The notes under the pieces: generated by a model
Seen by the model: the letters and a program-made list of their open reading frames with translations, nothing else
Databases searched by the model: none
What the model was told of the DNA's origin: nothing
Translations under genes and position numbers: made by a program
Part shown: in pieces, positions 1 to 7,987 of the stretch
Numbering within the stretch: the first letter of the stretch is position 1
Layout: the number at the start of each line of letters is the position of its first letter
Assembly: GCF_004320535.1 (NCBI RefSeq)
Contig: NZ_SIHY01000001.1
Coordinates: 558,001-622,000 of the forward strand
Origin: Arthrobacter sp. S41
Lineage (GTDB): Bacteria; Actinomycetota; Actinomycetes; Actinomycetales; Micrococcaceae
Length of the DNA stretch: 64,000 nucleotides
Direction: 5' to 3'

Positions 1-51
1 CTCAACGGTCAGGTACTGCGCGTTTGTGGTCAATCGCTGGTGGGTGCCTAA
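1..51 (+). CDS. C-terminal end of a FabG4-like 3-oxoacyl reductase (partial)
   Basis: This reading frame enters from outside the window and stops at TAA. The visible tail reads LNGQVLRVCGQSLVGA, which matches how I remember actinobacterial FabG4-type short-chain dehydrogenases ending (a conserved VCGQ near the terminus). The family reduces 3-ketoacyl thioesters with NAD(P)H. The next gene is an HtdX-like dehydratase that begins immediately after the stop, the same order as mycobacterial fabG4-htdX. Only 16 residues are visible, so the call depends on the tail motif plus the neighbour. Confidence 0.6.
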   Translation, partial: LNGQVLRVCGQSLVGA

Positions 52-52
52 G

Positions 53-913
53 GTGAGTGCATTGATCGTTTCTGAGATTCCTTCGATGGCTTCGGTGTAT
101 ACCAAAGCCGTGAAAACTTTGGGACGTAAGCCAAAAAACCCTCAACTCCCGCAGACCGTGTTGGTGTATCAAGGTGCCAAGGCGGATCCGGCGAAGCTCA
201 CCGAGTTCCGCAAGGCGGTGAATGCACCAATGAACACGGTTCTGCCCAGCCTCTATGTGCATTCGTTGGCATTCCCGCTAGCCATGTCCTTGATGCTGCG
301 TAACGACTTTCCATTGCCGCTGTTAGGGATGATCCACCTGAGCAATCAGGTCAGGGTTAACCAGCCTCTGGGCGAAGAGGAAGCCTTTGATATTGAGGTG
401 CACAGTGAGAATCTCACCGCTCATGCCAAGGGGGCCACTTGCGATTTGGTGATTCGAATTGTTGTTGAAGGCCAAGACCGCATGCTCTTGCGCAGCACGT
501 TCTTAGCTAAGGGAGTTAAACTCCCTGAATCTCAACCGGTGGCAACAGAGCATCCAGAGTTCGTTGCCCCAGTGCGTACTGCTCAATGGAAACTTGATAG
601 TGGCACCGGTAGGCGCTGGGCGAAGGTGGCGGGGGACTACAACCCAATTCACCTTTCCGCGTTGAGCGCGAAGGCCTTGGGAATGCCAAGTGCCATCGCT
701 CATGGAATCTATCTGGCCGCTCGTGCCTTAGGTGGGATTGAACCCAGCTCTGGCGACTATTCGTGGAACATTGAGTTCAAAACTCCGGTGGTTCTACCTG
801 CAACGGTAGACCTGGCTTTTGAACGAAATTCAACGGGATATGTGGTTAATGCTTGGCATGCTCGAAAGGGTAAGCCGCACTTCGAACTGGAACTAGCGAC
901 GACTGGTCACTGA
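53..913 (+). CDS. HtdX-like (R)-3-hydroxyacyl thioester dehydratase, MaoC/hot-dog fold
   Basis: Probable dehydratase acting on 3-hydroxyacyl-CoA or -ACP, paired with the reductase just upstream. The C-terminal half carries the MaoC hydratase motif: AGDYNPIH followed by a conserved glycine/alanine helix (SAIAHGIYLAARAL), with Asp and His as the usual catalytic pair. The N-terminal half resembles a second, degenerate hot-dog domain, as in double-hot-dog HtdX proteins of about 280 residues. A GTG two bases after the upstream stop fits translational coupling. An ATG at 86 or the GTG at 26 are alternative starts, and no strong ribosome-binding site decides between them. The gene ends in front of a strong bidirectional hairpin. 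Substrate chain length cannot be told from sequence. Confidence 0.8.
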   Translation: MSALIVSEIPSMASVYTKAVKTLGRKPKNPQLPQTVLVYQGAKADPAKLTEFRKAVNAPMNTVLPSLYVHSLAFPLAMSLMLRNDFPLPLLGMIHLSNQVRVNQPLGEEEAFDIEVHSENLTAHAKGATCDLVIRIVVEGQDRMLLRSTFLAKGVKLPESQPVATEHPEFVAPVRTAQWKLDSGTGRRWAKVAGDYNPIHLSALSAKALGMPSAIAHGIYLAARALGGIEPSSGDYSWNIEFKTPVVLPATVDLAFERNSTGYVVNAWHARKGKPHFELELATTGH

Positions 914-917
914 TGAG

Positions 918-970
918 AAAAGCTCTGGTCTCTGACTCACCAATACGTGAGTTGGAGACCAGAGCTTTTT
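918..970. terminator. Bidirectional hairpin between htdX-like gene and mshA
   Basis: Long near-perfect inverted repeat (arms begin AAAAGCTCTGGTCTC) with A-run on one side and T-run on the other, so it can terminate both convergent genes. Confidence 0.85.
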
Positions 971-975
971 ACTGT

Positions 976-2166
976 TTATCGCTGAAATTGTGATTGCGCC
1001 TGCCGGTAACTGGCCAGCGTGGCAACACCTGCTCGTTCCCAGGTGAACAATCCGGAATGTTCCAGAGCGCCGTGGCCGGCAAGGGTGATTAGCTCTGGGT
1101 TTCCGGCAAGTTCTATAAGCTTTTGCGCCCAAAGCTCTACCTCAGGTTCGGCCATAAGCCATCCAGAGACGTTGTTGTTGACCGCATAGGCCAACCCTCC
1201 CACGGCGTTAGCTATCACTGGTGTTCCGCATGCTTGAGCCTCCGCCGCCACCAGACCAAAAGTCTCCGAGAGGGAGGGCACAGCAACAACATCAGCGTTG
1301 GCAAAGGCGAGAGCGAGTTTGTTTGGCTCCAACGGATCATAAAAACGGACCACGTCTTGTAGGCCTTCAGTGCTCACTATCGATTTCAAATCGTAGTCTG
1401 AGGATCCGGATAGGGAGCCGAAGAGCGAAGCGGTGATACGCAGGTTTGGAGCTTGTCGTTTGGCCTCACCAATTGCCTGAAGTAAGAGGTGGGCACCCTT
1501 CAGCCGTTGCATGCGCCCTGCATAAACTAGATGCAGGTCGTCTTCACCCAGCGGTCGACGCAGCTTGTCTTGGTTTGGGTGGAAGACGCGGTGGTTAACG
1601 CCGGGCAGAACTACGTCGAGTTTGTGGGAATCGACTGAATAGAATCGCTCTAGCTGATTCGCCTCAACAGGGGTATTGGCAATAATGCGTGAGCACTCTA
1701 GCAGCAACTGTTCTTCGGCAATTTTTCGATTTTCAGGTTCCGCTATTCCTGATTCATGTTCCTTGGCTGCAGCTGAGGTGTGCATCGAAACTACGAGTGG
1801 AACAGACCATTGTTTTGCCAGGCGCAGGCCCACCATGCCCGATAGCCAGTAATGCGCGTGAACAATGTTGATCTTCAGCCCGTGCAGATGTTCTGTGATG
1901 GCGCTAATCGACGGATCAATAATCGAGGGCAGGTCTTCTTTGGACAACTCCTGCCCGGCAGCGATTTGAATTTGATGCATCCAGACACCTTCACCAACCT
2001 GAACGGATTCAGATTCGCCCGCGGTGCGCGTGATCATGTGCACCTCATGACCCAAGGCGCCTAATGCGAAGGAGAGATTCTGAATATAGACGTTCATGCC
2101 ACCGGCATCGCCTGAGCCAGGTTGTTGCATCGGCGAAGTATGCAAGGACAGCATGGCTATACGCAT
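976..2166 (-). CDS. mshA: D-inositol-3-phosphate glycosyltransferase MshA
   Basis: First committed step of mycothiol synthesis: transfers GlcNAc from UDP-GlcNAc to 1-L-myo-inositol-1-phosphate in the cytosol. It is a GT-B, family GT4 enzyme. The N-terminus has HTSP and GSGDAGGMN (residues 9-25), typical of MshA. HAHYWLSG follows in the first domain, and the C-terminal domain has the nucleotide-sugar EX7E motif in SETFGLVAAEA. About 396 residues is normal for the family. I place the start at an ATG preceded by GGAG eight bases upstream; a TTG 48 bases earlier is open but lacks such a site. mshC, a later step of the same pathway, lies about 11 kb away in this window. Confidence 0.9.
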   Translation of the reverse strand: MRIAMLSLHTSPMQQPGSGDAGGMNVYIQNLSFALGALGHEVHMITRTAGESESVQVGEGVWMHQIQIAAGQELSKEDLPSIIDPSISAITEHLHGLKINIVHAHYWLSGMVGLRLAKQWSVPLVVSMHTSAAAKEHESGIAEPENRKIAEEQLLLECSRIIANTPVEANQLERFYSVDSHKLDVVLPGVNHRVFHPNQDKLRRPLGEDDLHLVYAGRMQRLKGAHLLLQAIGEAKRQAPNLRITASLFGSLSGSSDYDLKSIVSTEGLQDVVRFYDPLEPNKLALAFANADVVAVPSLSETFGLVAAEAQACGTPVIANAVGGLAYAVNNNVSGWLMAEPEVELWAQKLIELAGNPELITLAGHGALEHSGLFTWERAGVATLASYRQAQSQFQR

Positions 2167-2232
2167 AGTTTGTGGCTCCAGAAGAGTAGGGGAGTGACCG
2201 AAATTTTCCGTCAAAGATCCGTCTTGATGCTA

Positions 2233-3210
2233 TCAAGAAGCGCTATTGATCATTTTCAGATTGGCAGCAGTCCAGAGCTGCACCATTTCTTCGCCTCCGT
2301 GTGCATCCCTTTCGGCGATTATCAGTTCCGAATGAGCCCAACCTTGATGCAGTTTCCATGCAGTGCTCACTGGGCTTGAGACGTCGTATCGACCATGGAT
2401 GAAGACTGCTGGAATATGTTGGATGCGGCCCAAGTTTTCCAAGATCGGAGGATGGCAGAACCCATCGTTGGCCCAGAAATGCGTGGTTAGCCGGGTCATC
2501 GTGTGTCTGAATTCTGAATCATTCCATCGGGGATCGCGCGTGACTTCTTTGTGGCCCAGCGAGATATGGGTATCTTCCCACAGCGCCCATTCATCGGATG
2601 CCTGATCACGAAGATCTGTGTCCGCTGACCAAAGCATCGCAGCATACGCCTCCACTAAGCTGATTGTTCCTGATCGGTAGTGCGGCACATGCGCCCCGGC
2701 GAACGTTGAGAGCCGATCCCACGCTTCAGGGAAGATCGAACCGACCCCTTCGGTGATCCATTGGATTTCGCTTTGGCTGGTGGTTGTCACCGCGAACAGT
2801 ACGAGACCACGAACTCGATTCGGATGGGCCAGAGCATAGGCTAAAGCCAGTGTGGAGCCCCAAGAAACGCCGTTGATGATCCACTGCTCAATACCCAGAT
2901 ATATACGAAGCGCTTCAATGTCGTCGATGAACTTCTGGGTGGTGAAATCATCAGCAAGGACATGCGGATTTGAGGCGGACGGCGTGGAACGCCCACAACC
3001 ACGTTGCTCAAAACCCACCAGACGTGTGCGGCTCAGATCCCATCGATGACGATAACCCGAAGAGCCTAATGTGACGCCCGGCCCGCCGTGTAGGTGCAAC
3101 GCTGGTATTCCATCAGGGGCGCCGAATTCTTCCCAATACAAGCGATGACCGTCATTGACGGTGAGGAAGCCGTGGTCGGACGGTGCGGCTGATTCAGCGG
3201 TAGAAGACAC
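2233..3210 (-). CDS. pip: Proline iminopeptidase, alpha/beta-hydrolase (S33)
   Basis: Cytosolic exopeptidase releasing N-terminal proline from peptides. It shows the HGGPG oxyanion-hole motif early, the nucleophile elbow GVSWGS (Ser), an Asp in GRYDVSSP and a His in DAHGGEEM, i.e. a complete triad in family order. I choose the GTG at 3210 because TATGAT sits exactly six bases before it, the geometry of a leaderless start; a TTG at 3276 is in frame but sits right against the T-run of the tRNA terminator. Length is then 325 residues, usual for the family. Other S33 aminopeptidase activities cannot be excluded. Confidence 0.8.
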   Translation of the reverse strand: MSSTAESAAPSDHGFLTVNDGHRLYWEEFGAPDGIPALHLHGGPGVTLGSSGYRHRWDLSRTRLVGFEQRGCGRSTPSASNPHVLADDFTTQKFIDDIEALRIYLGIEQWIINGVSWGSTLALAYALAHPNRVRGLVLFAVTTTSQSEIQWITEGVGSIFPEAWDRLSTFAGAHVPHYRSGTISLVEAYAAMLWSADTDLRDQASDEWALWEDTHISLGHKEVTRDPRWNDSEFRHTMTRLTTHFWANDGFCHPPILENLGRIQHIPAVFIHGRYDVSSPVSTAWKLHQGWAHSELIIAERDAHGGEEMVQLWTAANLKMINSAS

Positions 3211-3216
3211 GTTCAA

Positions 3217-3222
3217 ATCATA
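3217..3222 (-). promoter_or_regulatory. -10 box TATGAT of a leaderless pip transcript
   Basis: TATGAT, six-base spacer, then GTG. No clear -35 is visible. Confidence 0.5.
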
Positions 3223-3282
3223 GGCCAGCAGCGCCTGCTTGGTGGATAACCCTGGATCCTCAGAACCATGAAACAAAAAAAG

Positions 3283-3314
3283 AAATCCCGATTGACCTTA
3301 GTCAACCGGGATTT
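3283..3314 (-). terminator. Terminator of tRNA-Leu
   Basis: Hairpin with arms AAATCCCG/CGGGATTT and TTGAC/GTCAA, followed on the minus strand by CTTTTTTT. It lies just past the tRNA 3' end. Confidence 0.85.
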
Positions 3315-3321
3315 CTACCTG

Positions 3322-3405
3322 TGCGCGAAAGGGGACTTGAACCCCTACCCTCTTTCGAGGACTAGCACCTCAAGCTAGCGCGTCTACCTATTCCGCCACC
3401 CGCGC
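3322..3405 (-). tRNA. tRNA-Leu, anticodon GAG
   Basis: Cloverleaf read on the minus strand: acceptor stem GCGCGGG paired with TTCGCGC (two G-U pairs), anticodon arm GCTAGC-TTGAGGT-GCTAGT giving anticodon GAG, a long variable arm typical of class II leucine tRNAs, and T-arm GGTTCAAGTCC. The 3' CCA is not encoded. It decodes CTC/CTT codons. Confidence 0.93.
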
Positions 3406-3633
3406 AGGTTATTCGTTGTTCGCGTTGTTATCGCTGGCAACGAAGTAAAACATTACCATCCCCTGCCGATGTTTTCCAATCGGGCAACTCTGCGCCAAAT
3501 GTGCTGAAAATTCCCGTGAACTCGCGGAAAATCATGGGCTGAGTAGTCCGTTAAGGAGAATTTCTAGCATTTCAGTGTCAAGCGTCACATGATATTTGCA
3601 TTGCTGACCTAGTGAAGTGGGGTTTTTGTCGCC

Positions 3634-4281
3634 TCAACGGCCAATTTTTCCGGTGAGTCTGCGCGTTAGCTCATCCACGCCCAGAACTTCATTAAAAATC
3701 TCTCCGCCGGGCTCTAGGTGCTTGCCTTCAGCTAGGCTTGAAAGGATTACCGGAAAGAACCCGAGCTGCTCAATGAGGCTGGCAACGACTTTAGCGTCTT
3801 GAGCATTGTTGGAAGCCGTGCCAAGGGCGCGCTGAGAAGTCGCTTTTGCCACGGTGTCTGCATCCAAATCCCAATGGCTAATGTGATTCAGCGCTTTGAC
3901 GAGGCGTGCCTGCGCGAAGCGCTCTGCCACTGCTTCAGAGCTGGACAGGCCCCGCGATAGTGAGTCTTCGAACCATTGCGGTAGTGGCTCATCTTGCCAG
4001 CGGTTGGTTGCATCTACGAGCAGGGAGCCTGAAAGGATATCGGGGTCCACCTCGTCCAGTTCTTCTTGGGGCACCATGAGTACAACCAATTCCACGTCGT
4101 TAGCGACGTCTTCGGCCGAAACTGCAACGGCCTTAGGGGCATACTGCGCCAAATGGTATTTCATCATCCGTGGAGGACGAGACCCGGCAATGTTCACATC
4201 AATTCCGCTGGAGGCCGCTGCTCTGGCTAATGCTGTGCCGGCGCGGCCTGCCCCAAGGATTCCGATTTTTTTGATGCTCAT
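3634..4281 (-). CDS. NAD(P)-binding Rossmann oxidoreductase, F420-dependent NADP reductase-like
   Basis: A 215-residue protein with the dinucleotide-binding motif GILGAGRAGTALA at residues 7-19 and overall similarity to the small NADP reductase/coenzyme F420-dependent family. Later segments LVVLMVPQEEL and LVDATNRW fit that family's substrate pocket layout. Whether it uses F420 is unknown, since only the Rossmann domain is diagnostic. A GAGG lies just before the ATG. It is transcribed in the same direction as the upstream Nramp gene but separated from it by a hairpin, so it is probably expressed independently. Confidence 0.7.
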   Translation of the reverse strand: MSIKKIGILGAGRAGTALARAAASSGIDVNIAGSRPPRMMKYHLAQYAPKAVAVSAEDVANDVELVVLMVPQEELDEVDPDILSGSLLVDATNRWQDEPLPQWFEDSLSRGLSSSEAVAERFAQARLVKALNHISHWDLDADTVAKATSQRALGTASNNAQDAKVVASLIEQLGFFPVILSSLAEGKHLEPGGEIFNEVLGVDELTRRLTGKIGR

Positions 4282-4298
4282 TACCTCAGCTTAAGGGC

Positions 4299-4345
4299 CT
4301 AAGCCGTCGGCCCATGCCAATGTTGCGCATGAATCGACGGCTTAG
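4299..4345 (-). terminator. Hairpin downstream of the Nramp gene
   Basis: Perfect 11-bp arms CTAAGCCGTCG/CGACGGCTTAG with a smaller inner stem. There is no T-run, as is common for actinobacterial terminators. Confidence 0.6.
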
Positions 4346-4362
4346 CGAAATAGTTGAAAAGT

Positions 4363-5646
4363 TTATCCGGCCCACAATGGAGACAGTGACTTATAAAGCT
4401 GCTGAATGCCGAGAATGATGAACAACGCGGCAGTGATAGCCAGAGCGGTATTAGTGTGCCAACGGTTGGCCCACTGCTTGGGAATTCGCTTGCCATTAAG
4501 CAATCCCAGAAGCGTCACGGCCAGGAATGGCATGAACAATGCGCCCAGGACACCGTAAGCAAGGATCAGTGCAATCGGCTTGTCCAAAAGGAATAGCACC
4601 ATTGGTGGGAACGTAAGCCAGAGGACGTAGAACTTGAAGTACTTGCCGCCGGTCATCGTGTCTGGGTGATTGGCCGGACGCTTACGCATGTGGCCCCAGA
4701 AGTCAGCGAACATCAGCGATACGCCGTTCCACACGCCGATGATCGAGGAGAAGGAAGCAGCCCAGAATCCAACGAGGAATCCGTTGCCTACCAGAACGCC
4801 GTACTTCTGGCGTAGAACTTCTGATAGATCCAGCAGCCCTTCATCGCCACCGGTGATCGCTACGCCCGCGGACTGAACTACTTCGGCGCCAACGATCAAC
4901 ATGGCAATCACGAAGATACCGGTCATCACGTAGGCCATTGAATTATCAATGCGCATCACGCGCATCCATCTAGGGGAGTACCAGCCCTTTTCGCGCAGCC
5001 AGTAGCCGTATGCTGCCAGGGTGATCGTTCCGCCGACGCCGCCGGCCAGGGCCAAGGTGTAGACCACGCCACCAGCAGGGATCATCGGAATGAGGCCCTT
5101 GAGCATATTGGGCACGTTCGGTACGGCGATGACCGCAAGACCAACAACGGTCACAAACATGATGCCCACGAGCACCGCGGTAATTTTTTCGAAGAACTGA
5201 TAGCGGCCGAACCAGACCATCACAAAACCGAGCAGGCCCATCAGTACGGCCCAGATCTTCAAATCGATAGCAGGCATGAGCGCTGCCAACGGTAGTGCTG
5301 CCGAACTCATGGCGGTAGCACCGTATACAAATCCCCAAATGATGATGTACGGGCCGAAGTACCAGGTAGTCCATTTGCCCAGGGTCTTCCATCCTTCAAA
5401 GATGGTCTTGCCGGTCGCTAGGGTGTAACGCCCTGCGCCTTCAACCAAGACAATCTTTAAGATGACACCGAGGATGACCGCCCAAAGTAATGCGTAGCCG
5501 TATTGGCTACCGGCAACAAGGGTGGCGACCATGTCGGCTGCGCCAACGCCCGTGGCGGCAACAACCAGTCCGGGGCCAATAATCTTCCAGCGCGGAGGTC
5601 CGTCGCTTTCTAATGAGGCGCCGGGCGCCTGGGTGCTTTCGCTCAT
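4363..5646 (-). CDS. Nramp-family metal transporter lacking the DPGN motif
   Basis: Polytopic inner-membrane protein of 427 residues with about eleven hydrophobic segments and the Nramp fold signature GPGLVVAATG...GSQYGYALLWA in the first helix. Canonical Mn/Fe transporters carry DPGN in this helix and a MPH motif in helix 6. Here the aligned positions read GAAD and a GGVGGTITLAAYGYW segment, so the usual metal-coordinating Asp, Asn and Met are not conserved. It therefore belongs to a divergent Nramp-related branch and its substrate should not be assumed to be manganese. Start ATG chosen with AAGGAAAG upstream; an earlier GTG adds 21 poorly conserved residues. Divergent from the response-regulator operon. 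Confidence 0.75.
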   Translation of the reverse strand: MSESTQAPGASLESDGPPRWKIIGPGLVVAATGVGAADMVATLVAGSQYGYALLWAVILGVILKIVLVEGAGRYTLATGKTIFEGWKTLGKWTTWYFGPYIIIWGFVYGATAMSSAALPLAALMPAIDLKIWAVLMGLLGFVMVWFGRYQFFEKITAVLVGIMFVTVVGLAVIAVPNVPNMLKGLIPMIPAGGVVYTLALAGGVGGTITLAAYGYWLREKGWYSPRWMRVMRIDNSMAYVMTGIFVIAMLIVGAEVVQSAGVAITGGDEGLLDLSEVLRQKYGVLVGNGFLVGFWAASFSSIIGVWNGVSLMFADFWGHMRKRPANHPDTMTGGKYFKFYVLWLTFPPMVLFLLDKPIALILAYGVLGALFMPFLAVTLLGLLNGKRIPKQWANRWHTNTALAITAALFIILGIQQLYKSLSPLWAG

Positions 5647-5888
5647 GAAGTCTTTCCTTTGGTCACAGTGCGAGTCGCTTCGGCTTCCATCGACAGTGAT
5701 GCGTGCCACAAGCGCAGGAGATCGTTATCCATACTGGTAGTGATTTACGTTACTCGCAAACTGAAGCGCAACTACTTACACTTTCTTAGGATTTGGGGAG
5801 CTCAAAAAGGATTTGAGCCCGTCAGCTTGCTAGAATTGACAGGTCATGGAGGATTCAATCCTCGTCTCTGAACGCCAAGGGTGGTGCC

Positions 5889-6557
5889 GTGCAGCTATTG
5901 ATCGTCGAAGACGACCAAGCCCTAGCGAACGCGCTCACCGACGCAGTCACAGCTTCTGGGCATCAAGCCAATCATGTGGCAAATGGGGCCGACGCACTCT
6001 TGCGGCACCAACAAGCTGAGCTGATTCTCCTAGACCTTGGTCTGCCTGATATTCATGGGCTCGAAGTCCTGCGCAAACTCCGACTGGTGAGCGACGTGCC
6101 GGTCATCATTCTTACCGCCCAAGATGATGAACGAAGTGTGGTTCGTGGACTACGGCAAGGCGCTGATGACTTTCTCATCAAACCTGTAGGGCTCAGCGTT
6201 CTCTTGGCGAGAATTGAAGCGGTAGCTCGTCGCTCCAAGGCGAGCCAGGGAATCTCGTCACAGCGCATAGTTGCCGGACCGCTACTGATCGACCTAGATA
6301 AGCATGAGGCCACGCTCTTGGGGCGCAGCCTTGGCCTGACTGCCAAGGAGTTTGACCTCTTGCATCTGCTGGCACAGCATACTGGTTCTGTGGTGACTCG
6401 CGAACAGATCCTTGATCAGCTCTGGGGTGATGCGTTCTTAGCCGTTTCACGCTCGTTGGATGTGCATCTAACGGGACTGCGGTCAAAATTGGCGAGCCCG
6501 GGGATGATCATCAATGTGCGTGGTGTTGGTTATCGCCTTGAAGTACCTAACTCGTGA
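5889..6557 (+). CDS. OmpR/PhoB-family response regulator
   Basis: Receiver domain (residues 1-115) with the acidic pocket VEDD, phosphoacceptor Asp49 in LILLDLGLPD and the conserved Lys in LIKPVG. A winged-helix DNA-binding domain follows (about 125-220) with LTAKEFDLLHLLAQHTG and the terminal GVGYRLE hairpin. GTG start preceded by AAGGG. Its stop overlaps the kinase start by four bases, so the two are translationally coupled. It presumably responds to the kinase that follows. The regulated genes are unknown; the neighbouring TAXI gene is the obvious candidate. Confidence 0.93.
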   Translation: MQLLIVEDDQALANALTDAVTASGHQANHVANGADALLRHQQAELILLDLGLPDIHGLEVLRKLRLVSDVPVIILTAQDDERSVVRGLRQGADDFLIKPVGLSVLLARIEAVARRSKASQGISSQRIVAGPLLIDLDKHEATLLGRSLGLTAKEFDLLHLLAQHTGSVVTREQILDQLWGDAFLAVSRSLDVHLTGLRSKLASPGMIINVRGVGYRLEVPNS

Positions 6558-7987
6558 GGTTCAGGGTACTCGGAGTGTTCGGAGCGCTCATTAGTGTAAT
6601 TGTGGTGCTGCTTTGCGTAGTGCTTGTGCAAAGCGCTAGTCGAGATGTGACTGCAGATGTCCAAGTTAACAGGTTGGCGTCGCTCAACCGGTTCGTCCAG
6701 CTTTCATCCCAAGCGCAAAGCAACGACGAATTGAACATGTTGCAGATTGAAATGGACACCTACTGCGAACTTTATGGCGAAGGCCTGCTGATCATTCGGG
6801 ATGGGAAACGACTTGTTTCTGGAGGTATAGACCCGAACAATTCCCAAGTTCAAGAAACTGTTTACGCCGCCGGACTCAACTTAGAACAAAGCAAAATTTC
6901 CGAGATTAGCCTCTTCTCTAAAACTCAGACGTTGATCACGCGACCCTTTGGAAATTCAGCGCAGGTGCTGGGATCAGTGACGATGCAGGTGAACCTTGAA
7001 CACGCACGATTGCGGGTTCTGCATATATCGACAGTTCTTGTGCTGATTACACTGAGCATCGGTGCCGGATTCCTGCTTGTGGCCGACCGTCTCACCACTT
7101 GGGTATTGCGTCCTGTTCACCACCTTGATGATGCCGTTCAACTACTATCCAAGACTCAACGTCCGGTCACCATGGAAGAAGAAGGGCCACCGGAACTACG
7201 CAAGTTGTCCCGTTCGGTCAGCCTGATGGCACAAACCATGGCGACAAGTTTGCAACAACAACGAGAACTGATTGCAGAAACTTCGCATCAACTGCGCAAC
7301 CCCGTAGCAGCCTTGCGACTTCGCGTAGATCTGCTGAACCTACGTCTATCTAAAGACGAAGATATTGCGGGTTTGAAACTAGTCGAGTTGGAGCTTTCGC
7401 GAGTGGAGGCCTTATTGGATGGGGTGCTTCGACTCGCTACGGCAGAACATCGGCTTAATGAACAAGGAGCCGAAGGGCCACTGCCAGAGGTTCAGCGACA
7501 ACCCGAACAGATCAACGTGTGGCAAATAGTTGTTGAAGAAACCGAACGGCAATCATTGGCTGCCGTCGAATCAGGCAATCAACTCTCTACCGCTGTTCCG
7601 GAAGGTCCTGCAGGAGAGCTGATGGTGTGGTGCAACAGCTTCGAGTTGCAACAAATGTTGGCTGAGTTGCTATCCAACGCCTTTAAATACGCGCCAGCAA
7701 CCCTGATTACGCTGTGTGTTAATTCACTTCCTACCGCTGTAGAAATCGTCATTGAAGACCACGGCAACGGAATGAGTGAAGCCGACCTCGCACACGCTGG
7801 CGAACGGTTCTGGCGAGGAAACAACGACACGACGAGTCCAGGCACTGGGCTCGGTATCGCCATTGTCGATCGCTTGGCAAGGGCCAATTTCGGAGAGCTG
7901 AAGCTAACGTCGGATCACGACTCGGGACTACGTGCGGCCATAACCCTACCGCGCGTATCGACATCGGAGGAGGGCCGGCGTGAGTGA
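6554..7987 (+). CDS. Membrane sensor histidine kinase
   Basis: A 477-residue kinase. Membrane helix 1 is at about residues 8-28, an extracytoplasmic sensor region of roughly 125 residues follows, helix 2 is at about 155-177, then HAMP, then HisKA with the phosphoacceptor in ETSHQLRNP (His about 245). The HATPase domain shows the N box ELLSNAFKYAP, G1 DHGNGMS, F box ERFWRG and G2 GTGLGIAIV. GTG start overlaps the regulator stop, and its own end overlaps the TAXI gene by eight bases. The arrangement suggests that the exported TAXI protein delivers a ligand signal to this sensor region. Confidence 0.93.
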   Translation: MRFRVLGVFGALISVIVVLLCVVLVQSASRDVTADVQVNRLASLNRFVQLSSQAQSNDELNMLQIEMDTYCELYGEGLLIIRDGKRLVSGGIDPNNSQVQETVYAAGLNLEQSKISEISLFSKTQTLITRPFGNSAQVLGSVTMQVNLEHARLRVLHISTVLVLITLSIGAGFLLVADRLTTWVLRPVHHLDDAVQLLSKTQRPVTMEEEGPPELRKLSRSVSLMAQTMATSLQQQRELIAETSHQLRNPVAALRLRVDLLNLRLSKDEDIAGLKLVELELSRVEALLDGVLRLATAEHRLNEQGAEGPLPEVQRQPEQINVWQIVVEETERQSLAAVESGNQLSTAVPEGPAGELMVWCNSFELQQMLAELLSNAFKYAPATLITLCVNSLPTAVEIVIEDHGNGMSEADLAHAGERFWRGNNDTTSPGTGLGIAIVDRLARANFGELKLTSDHDSGLRAAITLPRVSTSEEGRRE

